Shown here: one piece after another, positions 26,052-37,730 of the stretch | How positions within the stretch are numbered: position 1 is the stretch's first letter | Layout: each line of letters begins with the position of its first letter | Assembly (NCBI RefSeq): GCF_007655135.1 | Contig: NC_045130.1 | Span: forward strand, 16,120,001 to 16,184,000 | Source: Punica granatum | Lineage: Eukaryota; Streptophyta; Magnoliopsida; Myrtales; Lythraceae | Direction of reading: 5' to 3' | Length of the DNA stretch: 64,000 bases | The notes under the pieces: model-generated | The model's input: only the letters and a program-made list of their open reading frames with translations | Databases searched by the model: none | What the model was told of the DNA's origin: nothing | Position numbers and translations under genes: made by a program

Positions 26052-26914
26052 CCAAGATGATTTATTAAAATTTGCATCTCGGCAGACTTTATCTGCAGTG
26101 TAAAGATTCGAAATTCACTGGAACATTTCGTGGTTGGAGTCAAGTAGATGCCCAAACATGAAATAGTATCCGCTAATAAGATGAAAACACTTTCCAATTC
26201 CATCCAAATTATTATTAAAAAAAAGAGAGAAAAAAGAAAAAGAAATTCGAGAAGTCACATTTGATATATAAAAGTCATTGAGCACAGCAGAATGTCCCTT
26301 AGCAGAAGCAATTATAAAGGAAGGGGACAAATAGAAATGCTTTTGAGTTCTTTATTGGATACCAAGACTTGTTAATTACATAAGTAATCTCTTTTCCTTT
26401 TCCCTCTTAGGTAAGCATTACACGAGGAGGATGGGCATGGGGTCGAAAGTTACTCAACAAGGTTTCTCATTTCGACTTGAGTGAATCGGCTGTCGGATAA
26501 ATATAGTAATAATGGTAATTTCCGCGTTGTAATATGATTAAGTGATTTATTATACAGTTATTAATGGAAAAATGCATATAAAGAAAAGCTATGGAGGTTG
26601 CTCTACTTGCCCCATTTTATTTTATTTTTTTTCTAGCAAACGAATCGAAAGATTGAAAGAGAAGGGGAGTGAAGAGAAACATATCAATCCGTTTGGTTTG
26701 ACAGTTGAATTTTAAAACTTGAACTCTGTCCAACTTAAATTCCACAACCGACTCATGACTTGACTTGCCTTCTTTGGTGCTCACATTTTCATCAAAAAAA
26801 TTCACACGTGAGAGCCGCTATCATAGAAGCCCCTTGACTTCTGTCATCCCCTTGTCGGGGTCACACATTTCCACGTGTCAAAAACCCACAATCATTGCAA
26901 CCCAGAAAAAATGG

Positions 26915-26946
<32 letters not shown>

Positions 26947-28502
26947 GTTTGTTGAAATTGTTTGGTTATCATCATCACATCTGGAAGGAAAATCGATCGA
27001 CCCACCCACCTACCACATGGAATTCATAACATCGCATAGGTATATCTTTGGTTAAAACCAGGTTCCAATGTCACATGATTGTAGTGTCCGAGATAAATGA
27101 ACTTCCATATAAAGTAAGTTTACGACAATAAGCATGGTTTCCTGTTGAATTGCTTCGGAACGGTAATGCGGATAACAGATGATTATCGTGGATTCGACTC
27201 CTTCATTCAAGGTCGGACTCCATCACGACCAATGATTTGTCTAGTGATTTTTGACGTGATCGGCACGAAAAGAGGGTCGTGATATCGGATCCAATCGATA
27301 AAGTTACCATGGACAGTGGACACCCTTAAGCTTGTCAGCGGCTGATAATGTATATTCTGGTCTTTCGGCAAGGACGCCCATTTCGTTTTCTACTGGAGCT
27401 TGGGCTGGGCTTAGGATTGCCCAGAGAGCAATGTTAGGCTTGGGCCCATGATTCAGAAAAGCCCAGGAAGACATAGTTAAGCTCATCACCAACACTGGAT
27501 TCTATAGGCCCATTTTTATGAGATAAATATATGCATACACAAAAACTTGCCGTACGCAATGCAAGATTCGTCGCTCTTCAGTCTTTCTCCCCTGGCGAAA
27601 GAGATCATCATCGGGGTCTAGCTCAGTTCGTATCGATTAACGGCATCGATTGGATCACCGAATGATCCTACAAGAACCAATGGTTATAGCACGGCATACT
27701 TAAATACCTTGATAATATAGCGATTATTATGATATTCATTAATTGCAATTCGGAAAAATATTCAAGTTTCATCTGAAGTTTCTACCTTACAAACATACGA
27801 TCTATAACAACGACAATTGCCGGGGATCTCGATCTTATAAGCTCACGGACAAGCGTGCGATGCCCGGCAAAACCTATAAAAGTCACCGGAGCTTAGGTTG
27901 AAACGGCACGGCGTTTTATTATACGACAAAAATGGTAACCTCATGGGACCAAAACCAAAGAAAAGAAAAACACGTTTCTTCTAGACTTGGAGGAGGCCCA
28001 CGGATATCATCGTGTGGGCCCACTACCCATGTCATTCCTGATATCATCAACCCTTTCTTTAATTTTTTTTCTTAATTATTGATAATTAATTGTGTTCACC
28101 CTATCCCGTAGGGCCCACTTTCCAAACCTCAAAAAGTTTCTCAATCAGGGGAAATCCTAATTGATAATTCGGGCTTGATTCTTAATAATATCACTTGTGT
28201 GTCTCCAGTTAAGTCATGAATCACATGCACCCTTTAATATTGACGAAGGATTTTCTTTTTCACGTACATGCATACTCGTATTTCTGTACAGTCATATAAT
28301 ACGATACGATTGTAACATACTTGTCAAACAGATAATTATAATTCATAATATAAATAAATCTATGTTAACGGGCATCTCACAATAGCACAAGGGACTGGAC
28401 TCGCAATAAAATATATGAAAATTCTAGGGGACGGGGTGTATCATATGTGTGTCATTTTATCGAAATACATGGTTCGATATGCTATTTCCCAGAAATATTT
28501 TT
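26052..28502. other. AT-rich spacer without genes
   Basis: No coding frame can be supported here. An AT/ATGT microsatellite lies at about 26914-26950. The open frames seen are short and of low complexity. A less AT-rich patch at 27340-27500 has no recognisable content. Confidence 0.55.
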
Positions 28503-28512
28503 GGTGGATAAT

Positions 28513-28828
28513 GGCTATATTTATTTTTTATAGTTAAAAATGGAGGATAGCAATAGTGGCAATCTTGCCACCCCCGCTATGCTGTGTCCGAGCTTTTGTG
28601 TTCAATCGCGAACATATCAGACGAACTGAACAACCAGCCGAAGCATTGGCTCTATCAGCGTAACACCACAAGGGACCTAGTATAATTCACATAAGTCAGA
28701 AATGACATCGGGCCCAAGCCGAAGAGCATACCCTGCATATGTCTCCGGGAGGATTCGAACTTGAGACCTAGGGGTCTCCGAATCACATGAAAGTGAGCTT
28801 GGGACCACTAAGTCATCACTCCTGAAGG
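28513..28828 (-). mobile_element. tRNA-derived SINE, family 2, with 10-bp target duplication
   Basis: Flanked by direct repeats ggtggataat at 28503-28512 and 28829-28838. Reading the minus strand from 28828, an A-box-like gatgacttagtggtcc (about 28802-28817) is followed ~40 bases later by a B-box agttcgaatcc (28751-28761), the internal RNA polymerase III promoter of tRNA-derived SINEs. The low-coordinate end is A-rich on the minus strand, as expected for the 3' tail. Length is ~316 bp. Confidence 0.75.
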
Positions 28829-28944
28829 GGTGGATAATTGATCTATATATTGGAGTTGGACCTAATATAATTATTTTCACCAAAGTGAATTGGTTTAGGT
28901 AGCTTGACTCTTATTTTCTTTCTCTCTTTTTTATAGAAAACACT

Positions 28945-29640
28945 TATTTCCTTTAAATAAGATTTCATATTCGAGTCTTACAAATGAGAAAATCTAAGAT
29001 GCAAAGAGTTTTACTCCTTATTGAGCCAATCCATATCAATTTGGATTAATCATGAACCATAGGATTTTTGGATACTAAATTGTGTAGATCACAAAAAAAA
29101 TATAATCATATTTCTTTTAATCAGAAGGAAAGATCATAGTTCTTTTTTTCTTTTAAATAAAATTTCATATTTGAGTCTTATAAAGGAAAACATCCAAGAT
29201 GCAAAGAGTTGTACTCCTTATTGGGCAAACCCAAATCAATTTGGATTAGTCATGAACTGTAGGATTTTTGAATATCAAGTGGTGTAGATCACAAAAAATA
29301 TAATTAATTTTTTTTAGTCAAAAGAAAAGATCAGAGTTCTTTTTTTTCTTTTAAATAAAATTTCATATTCAAGTTTTATGATGGGAAAATTCAAGACGCA
29401 AAGAGTTTTACTCATTATTGGGCAAACGTAGATCAATTTGGATTAGTCATGAACCATAGGATTACCGGATACCAAGCGGTGTAGATCGCAAAAAATATAA
29501 TTAATTTTTTTTAATCATAAGGAAAGATCATAGTTCCTTTTTCTCTTTAAATAAGATTTCATATTTGAGTCTTATAAAGGAAAAAATCCAAGATGGAAAA
29601 AGTTTTACTTCTTATTGAGTAAACCAGGATAGATCATAAT
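28945..29640 (+). repeat. Tandem array, four units of ~198 bp, of a SINE-like repeat
   Basis: The anchor tttaaataa(g/a)atttcatat starts at 28952, 29152, 29350 and 29546, giving spacings of 200, 198 and 196; the last unit is partial. Each unit carries aagagttttactcctta, a diverged tcaatttggattagtcatgaa block, taggattt, and tgtagatc. The same order of blocks is seen in single dispersed copies at 31550-31710, 36895-37080 (+) and 37545-37730 (-). The array therefore seems to be a tandem expansion of a dispersed repeat. Confidence 0.85.
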
Positions 29641-29649
29641 TCTCTTTTC

Positions 29650-29830
29650 TTTTGGCTGATCTAGAGTGTTCGAGTTTCGCCCGACTAATCCCCAACGTCC
29701 CGTGAACCACTAGCAGGGCATGATGCGGGCAATCACGTTAAACGCGCTCCGATGACTCCAATGAGTTTTAGACTCATGATTGGATTGATACATGAGTTCC
29801 TTCTTAATCACTATACCAAACATTTTGGAG
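29650..29830 (-). mobile_element. Probable SINE fragment
   Basis: On the minus strand the sequence contains ggtatagtgattaag, resembling a polymerase III A box, and further on gttggggattagtcggg, a block common in plant SINEs. A convincing B box and target duplication are not seen, so the call is tentative. Confidence 0.4.
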
Positions 29831-30816
29831 CTGAAAAGATCATATAGTTCTAATATAAGAAAATAAAAGGCTATATAAAGAAACGACAGTCTCATCAACA
29901 AGAATCAAATTCAGTTTTCCTTGGTTTCTAAGTGAGGCGCGCTCCAGTGCCTACACCTCTACATTATTTATTATACTTAATTAATTGAAATTAAGCCATC
30001 AGCATACTAACCTTCATTAATCAGGCAATCCACGTGTCAATCAACTTAATTCTCAACAGCACAGTCTCCGCCTACTACGTGTTGAATTATGTTATTTCTT
30101 ACTAATAAATAAATAGGAGATATGCCTTTAGTTTAATTAATTATTTAATTGAGTAATTAAAATCTTAATCCACGTATGCCTTACCGACTCTGCTTAGGGG
30201 AATTAGACTAATTACAGCTGGCTGGTCGACAGAATTTTTTTACATAATATATTTCCTATTGGTTGAATATCTATATTTTATTATGGCAGGTAAATTAAAA
30301 TTATTATTTCCTCAAATTATTGGTGGAATTTTATATCAATATGAAATTGGTTTATACCAGTCCTACGTGCCCGCCTTACGCAAGCTAAAATGAGATTTAT
30401 TGTTAGAGGTTTGGTATATAAGACCAAACATATAAAAATATAGTTTTTAAAATTATTATTATTTTTCCATTGGTCCATTTTTTCCATTTTTAATTAGAAT
30501 TTGAATTCAAAGACTCAATGTCTTTTTATTGGCACACTCGGCTATAATAATTTCTCAAAGACTTCGAAGAATTTCTTTCGTGTGCTAATTGCTAAAGAAT
30601 TTGTCTTCTGTGAATAATTGGCAAGGATTTAAATGACCAGCATTAAAAGCACAAAAAAGAGATTATTATTATCAGCCAAAAGTGGGGCAACAATAATAAG
30701 TTTAGTTAAGGCTATGATTTGCAGAAATTAGGATGATCCGTGATTAATCATGATGCTAGCGATGTTGATATTTCTCGACTAAAGTTTCTCATGACTTTCA
30801 ATTATATAGAAGAATT
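29831..30816. other. AT-rich spacer without genes
   Basis: No coding frame, RNA gene or repeat family could be supported. Confidence 0.5.
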
Positions 30817-31084
30817 AATGCTGCGTTTGATTTGTAAGTAACATTTTAAAATTAAATTTTGATTTTGAAAAAGAGTGATATAAATGGTTATGTATGGGGT
30901 CCACTCTTTGATTTTGTATGAGTTATGTGATTTTGATTTTGAAAAAGAGTGATATAAATGGAGCTCACCCTTTAACTTTGTATAAGTTATTTTGTTTTAT
31001 TGTGGGTAGAATTTTGTTTTGTTGTGAATAGAATTAAGTTAAAATAAGATTTTAAAATTCAACTCTGAATTCAAACGGAGCATT
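30817..31084. mobile_element. Non-autonomous MITE (~268 bp)
   Basis: The left end aatgctgcgtttg matches the inverted right end caaacggagcatt with one mismatch. The short flanking duplication (TTA/TTAA) is ambiguous because it overlaps the ends. Inside, a ~73-bp direct repeat holds gaaaaagagtgatataaatg twice, at about 30868 and 30941. It is related in layout to the element at 34197-34417 (gttgtgaatagaattaagtt against gttgtgtagtgtgttgagtt). Confidence 0.65.
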
Positions 31085-31498
31085 AAAATAACCCTTATAG
31101 AATATGAATGCGGAGTTCTATCGCACTCGGTCACTTAGAGTGGTCTGTATATGATAACAAACCTCATGTCAATAAAAACTCGTAACTGCATTTTGGCCTG
31201 ACAAAAAGTGATTTGCTGTTTGTATTAAAAAAAATGTAATGGTTAGTTCTAAATTTTATAATACTTTTCTTTTCAGTAATCAATACTTGTTCATTGATAT
31301 AACAAAAACGAGTTTATGAAAGGAGTTACAATTTGAGGTTATCCTTGCAGCTTTTTTTTTCACGGTCATGCTAAAATTTGTTGGAATAAATTAAAATTCT
31401 TGCAAGGTCACTACTTACTAGATAAAGATATCAATTAACGATGTAGTTGCATTATTTTCAAGTTTGAATGTGTTTTACAGGAGAACCTAAGATTCATA

Positions 31499-31538
<40 letters not shown>
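31499..31538 (+). repeat. (AAT)n microsatellite
   Basis: About thirteen AAT units in an AT-rich spacer. Confidence 0.95.
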
Positions 31539-31549
31539 GAACCAACATG

Positions 31550-31710
31550 GATTAGTTCAATCAGTTCGGTATTTATTATTCTTAAAGTCTCAAATTTGAG
31601 TTTTTTAAATGGATAAATTTCATGTTAACAGTTTTACCCCTTTAGTGGGCCAATTTGACTCGAACCGAATTAGTTAGGATTTGTCAAGTTTCTAGATAAT
31701 AAGTTATACG
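31550..31710 (+). repeat. Dispersed SINE-like repeat, single diverged copy
   Basis: Contains the family blocks tcaaatttgag, agttttaccccttagtggg-like sequence (31640-31660) and a short 3' part. It is the same family as the array at 28945-29640. Confidence 0.55.
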
Positions 31711-31979
31711 TACAAAAAAAGGGAATGTATAACTCCAATTGCAAATATACAGCCAAAAAAAGTAATAAAGTTTTCTCTTAAAAAAATAAAGAAAAAATAC
31801 TTTTGGTCTTTAATCTTTAACGATTTTGCCATTTTGCTACCGAACCTTTTTTTTCCGTACTTTTGCTTTTTATACCACTTTAGTCATATCGTTCAATTTT
31901 TCGTTAAAAAATTTAATTTACGTCCAAAATATATTAATTAAAATAATGTAATTTTCAAAATTTTAAAAGTTACCTTTTT

Positions 31980-32300
31980 CTTTTTAAGGGGAGGGTATCA
32001 ACAATGAGAAGGGTGAGGGCGGTGCGGGCTTTGCTTGCGGCTGCTCCTCAATCAAGGTCTCTGGTGACTTTCCTAGTTGTTGTCTCCAACGGGGCGATGG
32101 TGGTTGCTGGCATGGGCCCACCGCCCGAATTTTACAAATTTTGAAAAACAAAACAAGGTTGAGGGGGAGGGGCAATAAGAGCCTCACCGGGAGCCACCTC
32201 GTCCCAATTAGAGTTGATAGCAACCACGATGGTCGCCAGTGACCTCAATTGGGGAGGTGGTGGCCGCTGGCGAAGCCACAATCCCTCCCAAATCAACTTG
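31980..32300. repeat. GC-rich repeat island 1
   Basis: An abrupt GC-rich patch in AT-rich DNA. It contains gcctcaccggg near 32193 and ggtggtggccgctggcg near 32257, forming a loose inverted repeat. Similar wording recurs at 35500-35790 and 60570-60690. A 79-codon minus-strand frame inside it (31984-32223) has no recognisable domain. Confidence 0.55.
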
Positions 32301-32510
32301 GATCTTGATTTTAGGATTTTAGGGATATACTAGGATCCAATTGAGATATAAATTCTGAGAAAATTTTTATGGTGCAATCACCAATGGTGGCGATATAGTG
32401 CATTCAATATCTTACTAAAATTTATGTAATTTATTGACAATAAAAAGCAAAGACTCTTCAAAATTTGTGTAGTGTACTTTAAATGCGAGTAACTTACTAA
32501 GGTTCTGCTA

Positions 32511-32886
32511 TGTTTAATAGTGGAGTTTAACTCCATTACAACTCTACTCCACTTCATTTTTTTTTTCCAAATTCAACAACATAATCATTACTATTTTATC
32601 TTTTTCTCATATTTAATAATAAATCTTCTATCTAAAAATAAATTTTCCCACACATTTTTTTCTAACGATTAATACAATCAATTTTTTAATAATAAATTCT
32701 TTCACTCCGCTTCATTCTTCCATCAGTTCAACAACATAATCATCATCATTATTATTATTATTTATCTTTTCTCCTATTTAATAATAGATTCCAAAATATA
32801 CATTTTCATAACCATCATTACAACTCACTTAAATATATACATTAATATTTGGAATGTGTGGAGTTTAACTCCTCTTCACACCAAAC
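32511..32886. mobile_element. Possible MITE
   Basis: The ends carry the inverted pair tggagtttaactcc (32520-32534) and ggagtttaactcc (32859-32872), preceded by tgttta on the left and followed by accaaac on the right. A short gcta flanks both sides. The internal half-repeats (ttcaacaacataatcat, twice) are direct. No coding sequence. Confidence 0.45.
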
Positions 32887-32890
32887 GCTA

Positions 32891-33340
32891 AATAACTAAT
32901 ACCAACTAATTTCTTAAGCCTCACTCAAAAAACATTTAAGTTATTTAATATTGAGTTGTTTTTATTATAACCTATATATATATATATTTAGATTACTTTA
33001 AGAAGATTGCTTCGAAGCCTCCATACAAGCTTACTAAGCTATCCCTTAGCTTGTAGTCGTACGTCTCTTTGAATCGTTATTAGTGCTTGTATGGGCTTAT
33101 GATAGTAATTAATGAATTAAAAATTTAAAAAAATCTCAAGGCGTTTTATTTTATTTTTCTCTCTTTAATTTCCGGAGTTAATTGACATTTATTATTCTTT
33201 CATAAAAACTTTGTTAAAAAATTTAACTACAAATACCTAGGCAACATGCGGACAAAAGAACTAGCTATAAGTAATTTGCTTACATTTCACATTGCAATTC
33301 AGAATTTTCCAAATTTTGAGCATATACATGGAAACAAAAA
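32891..33340. other. AT-rich spacer without genes
   Basis: Nothing supportable apart from a short TA run near 32973. Confidence 0.5.
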
Positions 33341-33717
33341 CGAGGACTGTGAATGGGGCGGTTCGGTGCCGATATGAGAAAAATTTCCGGGGATCCAAAA
33401 GTGCTCGGGTTTTCATTTTGAAAACCATTCTCAAGAACCAAATCCGAAATCAAGAAGAGAATCGATCCTTCACGGATCGGGTTTTTTAGGATCGGTTCTC
33501 GGGTAACCCGAATGCAATAAAAAATTTAAAAAAACTCAATAAAAATTACAAATAAGATAAAATATCAATTCATCACGCAAAACTTTAGCAAATTAACTTC
33601 AATAAAAATAATTAAAACTCCATAGATCATAATAGCATTACTATTACTATATAAAACTAAATTGGTCCATAGGGTTCCAAACCCCATTAAACACAAAATC
33701 ACACAAAGATCAGAAAT

Positions 33718-33722
<5 letters not shown>

Positions 33723-33754
<32 letters not shown>

Positions 33755-34053
33755 ATTAAAGGTTAGGTTAAGTTATTAGCTTGTTGTGGCTGCCCCAATT
33801 AAGGGAACATAATCGCTACGGAATGTTTTTTTCGCCACCATAGCTCGTTGAGACTTTAGCCCAACTTGGTTATCACAATCCCACCAACACACTAGTGAAT
33901 TAAGTCTAAGGCCCACTAGATTAAGCATTATGGGTTGGCTACCGTCATCCCATAATACACCCACATAGTGGCTAGTTCTATGTTCTCAGTGAGGTTCGAG
34001 CTGTTCAAGTGGAGCGCTTGATACTTAACCACTAGATCACCGTGCTGGTGGTA
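33723..34053 (-). mobile_element. tRNA-derived SINE, family 1 copy B, poly(A) tail, inside hAT element
   Basis: On the minus strand the element begins taccaccagcacggtgatct, with A-box-like gatctagtggttaag and B-box-like gctcgaacctc. It ends in a run of 28 A (seen as T at 33723-33750). Direct repeats aaattcagg lie at 33714-33722 and 34062-34070. It aligns along its whole length with the copy at 59548-59865, including ccataatgctt(g/a)atctagtgg and the agctaataac block before the tail. Confidence 0.85.
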
Positions 34054-34196
34054 AAAATAAAAAATTCAGGTTGGTTAACATGTAATTATAAAATCCGAAA
34101 CCGTATCCGAGCTATAAAATATAAATTGACTCTATAATCGAATCGGGTTATAAAAAACCCAAAGATTCGGATCAGTTAGGTGGCTCGAATTTTCTG

Positions 34197-34417
34197 GTGC
34201 GTTTGGTTTCAGAATTAAAGTAATTTTGATTTTGATTGTGAAAAAAGACAAATAAGATGAGATTATAAATTTAACTTGGAAAACGTGTATTTTTGTTGTG
34301 TAGTGTGTTGAGTTAAAGTTAAAATTAAAATTTTTAACTTGAAAAATATGTATTTTTATTATATAATATGATAAATTAAAGTTAATTTTTTTTTAATTAT
34401 GAATCCAAATAGAGCTT
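34197..34417. mobile_element. MITE inside the hAT-like element
   Basis: The left end gtgcgtttggtttcagaatt pairs imperfectly with the right end aattatgaatccaaatagag in inverted orientation. The flanks tcgaattttctg (34185-34196) and tcgagttttctg (34418-34429) look like a 12-bp target duplication with one change. The inside contains gtgtagtgtgttgagttaaa at about 34298, which recurs in reverse at the end of the window. Confidence 0.65.
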
Positions 34418-34456
34418 TCGAGTTTTCTGATTCTTTTTTAACAGCCCTAACAAAAA

Positions 34457-35499
34457 TTGATTTAATAATAACAATAATAATAAAATAATAAACTGTTGTT
34501 GGTCTTCGGAAAAGCGAAACCTCCTTTGGTGAGCTGACACGTACAAGCACTTGTCAGTCTACAGACCCAATCAGACGTCGCAATTTTGAAAATCATAACC
34601 TTAGCTTAGATTGCTTCTTTTCCTTTTCACGATCCCCATGCCCATGTTTTCCTTTTTTCCATTTTTTCTTAACACTGTTTTTTTTCCTCTGACACTGACA
34701 AACGTATTTATTGGATAGATAGATTAGATAGATAGATACAGAAGGGGGGGCCTCTCTCTTTTCTGTTTCTTTCTCATCCTTTTTTTTTTTCCCTTTTTTT
34801 TCTCAGTGGATTCTCCCTCGAATACCCTTTGGGCTTGGTTTTGGCTGATTCTGTCGCAGCTTTTTCTGCCCTTCTCTCCCTTGTCTTTTTGTATGAGTAC
34901 TTTCATTCACAAGATCTTTTTATTATTAGCAGATTACCGCCTCTTTCTTTTCAAAATTTGCTGAAGAAGAGGTTTGTTTAATATTAACATATCTATATAA
35001 CACCATGGCCCGATTACCTATTAGTTATGATGACTTAGGTTGTTTTCCTCGATGTTTGGATCGATTGGAATAGAATATCCCCTTCCGTGCCTCCACAATG
35101 CTCCTAGGGCAAAAGTTCGGAAATTGTAAATGCCGAAAGGTTATGTAAGATATGAGAGTCTTACTTAGTCAAGTTATGTAGTGGTTAGGTGCTCTTGTTA
35201 GTCTAACTAAGTTCATTGAAATTGCTCATATAAAAATTGCTTTTATTTCAACTTAATTTTGAAGTGTTAATGTTCAAAATCCTCACTTATTTAATTGAGT
35301 TAATCTTGTTGGTTGGTTGGACAAGTATTGGAAATCTCATATTATGTGATTTGAGATCCTCCTTTAAAAAAGACCAAAAAAGTATGCTTTTCTCACAATA
35401 GGCCCAATTAAATATATATATGTATATATATATATATTTTAACAATGAAGAAAAGAAAAAAAGAGAGTGCAGATTGAACAACCTATGAAAAGGGAGCCT
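34457..35499. other. AT-rich spacer without genes
   Basis: Pyrimidine-rich patches and a GATA-like microsatellite near 34717-34738, and a TA microsatellite near 35412-35440. No gene recognised. Confidence 0.5.
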
Positions 35500-35790
35500 A
35501 GTCACATGGCAAGTGCATCCTTTACTATGTGGTGGTGGCCGGTGTCGAGGAATCGAAGAGGTGGAGATTTCATTATCGGCCTTCACCACTCGGAGTTCCT
35601 CGAGAGATCCAGGTGGTGGGCCTATCTTGGCCACCGTCGCCCATACAAGATTGCCAATGGCCCTAGAATTGCTAATGACCTCAACATAGATGGTGGTGGT
35701 CGACAACGATTCCCACTACCACTCTCATAATCTTCACTAATCGTTGCCCTTCCCCTCTCCCTCTCTTCCCCTCCTGCGTCTGACCAAATG
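35500..35790. repeat. GC-rich repeat island 2
   Basis: Contains tggtggtggccggtgtcg near 35530 and gatggtggtggtcgac near 35690, in the style of islands 1 and 3. Open frames on both strands are low-complexity and are not supported as genes. Confidence 0.5.
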
Positions 35791-36894
35791 GGACCTATTT
35801 GCAATTAGGAAAATGTTTAGAAGCACTGTCGTAATTTTTGAAAAACTACCAATTAAATAAAAAATAAATAGATTTTAAATAACTTGATAATTAACTTTTT
35901 TATTTAATCTAATCAATTAATTAATTTTTACTTTTGGTTTTTCGGAAAAGTATAATTTTTAAAGTACTAAAAATTTAATTTAAGGATTTAATTAGTATTA
36001 TTAGATACCACCTAATTTATCCATTTGTCCTATAAAGCATTCGCACTGCAGGAGTTACTGTCCTTACCTACTGATGTAGACACTTTTAAACAGGAAATTT
36101 GACAATGTGAAGATAAAAGAAAATAAAAGGTATATATTTGGTATCATGAGAAATTATTATACTGAAATTTGACAAAGTGTGGAAAATCATTTTCAATTTT
36201 TTATGTAATTATATTTAATACTCGATTCTCCAAAATTGTCATAGCAATGTCTCCCACAACTTTAAATTACCGGAAAAAAAGTTATATAAAAGGTAATTTT
36301 AATTGCCAACTGTTACCTTTTTCTTTTCCCTATTAATATAACCACTTTCCTAATGCCCACAAATTGCACATAAATCCCAAACTTTTTCATGTAATTTGAA
36401 TGGAGAAAAGGGAACTATATAAAAGATCATTTTGCAATTTGGACGTGAAATTAGTCCAAGATGTGTGTAATATCCTAAATTAATTAAGCTTCATTACTTA
36501 TTTGTAGGAATATATTAGTTTATGAAATATTATTATTTGATAAATTGGAAGAAATTTCATCCGTATTAACTTTGTTTTGTTTCCCCTAATAAAGGAAGTA
36601 TCCAGAAACAATTAGTGTCTAGCGACCACTGTAGGTTACAATTTCCTTTTTATTTGGGTTGTTAGATAAATGAGTATCGGAAGTCATAATAATTGCAATT
36701 TGTTTTATCTTTTAAGCAACTCAACGTGGGAAACGCCCCCAAATATAAATTTAATTTAATTACTAAATTAGCTGAGAAATAAAATCACATATTTTTCTGT
36801 TCGTTTGGACAACAAGCTGTTGTTGGTAATATGCATCGTCTTTGGTACAACGTACATCTAGAAAGTTCTACCAGCTGATTTCATTATCCAATAA
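35791..36894. other. AT-rich spacer without genes
   Basis: No supported gene or repeat family. Confidence 0.5.
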
Positions 36895-37080
36895 ATCAAT
36901 TAATCCACGGTTAATTCAAACGGTTCGACTTTTATTCCGTTTAAGTAAAATTTTGGGTTCGAATCTTTGTGAATGCAGAAAATCCACATCGGGAGAGTTT
37001 TATCCCTCAGTGGGTCGACTCGGCTTGATTAGATCAGTCGAAATTCAATTGACTTTTTGGATACTAGGATTCAAGGGAAA
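36895..37080 (+). repeat. Dispersed SINE-like repeat, plus-strand copy
   Basis: Contains tgttccgtttaa-like sequence, the B-box-like gggttcgaatc at 36956-36966, gagagttttatccctcagtg and ttggatact. It is the same block order as the tandem array at 28945-29640. Confidence 0.65.
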
Positions 37081-37544
37081 AAAATAAGCATTAATCCCGT
37101 TCAATCTTAAAATTTTGCCAGAAGCGACATATTTTACTTCGTGCACCAAAGAGAGGAAACTGTGAGCCCCAACCGTTCCTTCATATCCTCAATCAAATTA
37201 TATTCGCTTCCCAGTCGAACAAGAAAATATTCCATGAGCGTTACCCGTTATTTATATAAACATCCATTCACAATTCAGTTGGTCGAAATTTGAATCTCGG
37301 TGGCAGTACTATTATGTTCATTTCTGGCCTGCTACTAAATTGGAATTTTTTTTTAGCCAAAGATTAACTTGCAATTACCAATTTGGAGCAAACCTAAATT
37401 TACCTAATGAAAGTATGTAATTCTCTCTCTCTTTTTTTATTATTATAAAAGAGATTTATGGGTCTCGTACAAGAAATATAAATTATAATAATAACTAATA
37501 AAATGTTACGATTAGTTTCATCATGAAAATCGAACTTATAATTT

Positions 37545-37730
37545 TTTTTTCGGTATAGATCTCGGTATCCGAAAATCCAGTTGGACTTCGATTAATCTAG
37601 TCGAGCTGAGTCGACCTACTAAGGGTAAAACTCTGACAGCGTGAATTTTATACATTTACAAGGTATCGAACTCGAAACCTTGTTTAAGCGGAACAACCGT
37701 CGTCGCTCAAATCAACCTACGTTCATCAAA
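37545..37730 (-). repeat. Dispersed SINE-like repeat, minus-strand copy
   Basis: Read on the minus strand it gives ttccgcttaaacaagg, gagttcgatacc, agagttttacccttagtagg, and ttttcggataccgagat, the family blocks in order. With the copy 470 bp to its left it forms an inverted pair. Confidence 0.7.

Larger units (their letters stand above)
33341..34448. mobile_element. hAT-like non-autonomous transposon with 8-bp target duplication, hosting two insertions
   Basis: Flanked by the 8-bp direct repeat aacaaaaa at 33333-33340 and 34449-34456. The left end cgaggactgtgaatggg pairs imperfectly with the right end ttttttaacagccct, giving AGGrCTGTkAA in inverted orientation, the usual form of plant hAT ends. 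Subterminal ggttcggtgcc and cgggtaacccg tracts fit as well. There is no transposase. It is interrupted by a SINE (33723-34053) and a MITE (34197-34417); the native length would be about 550 bp. Confidence 0.75.

Noticed and set aside
28751..28817. Possible tRNA gene
   Set aside because: A and B boxes are present, but the flanking sequence does not fold into a cloverleaf and target duplications mark it as a SINE.
28945..29640. CRISPR-like array of direct repeats
   Set aside because: Units of ~198 bp are contiguous diverged tandem copies in a plant nuclear genome, not short repeats separated by unique spacers.
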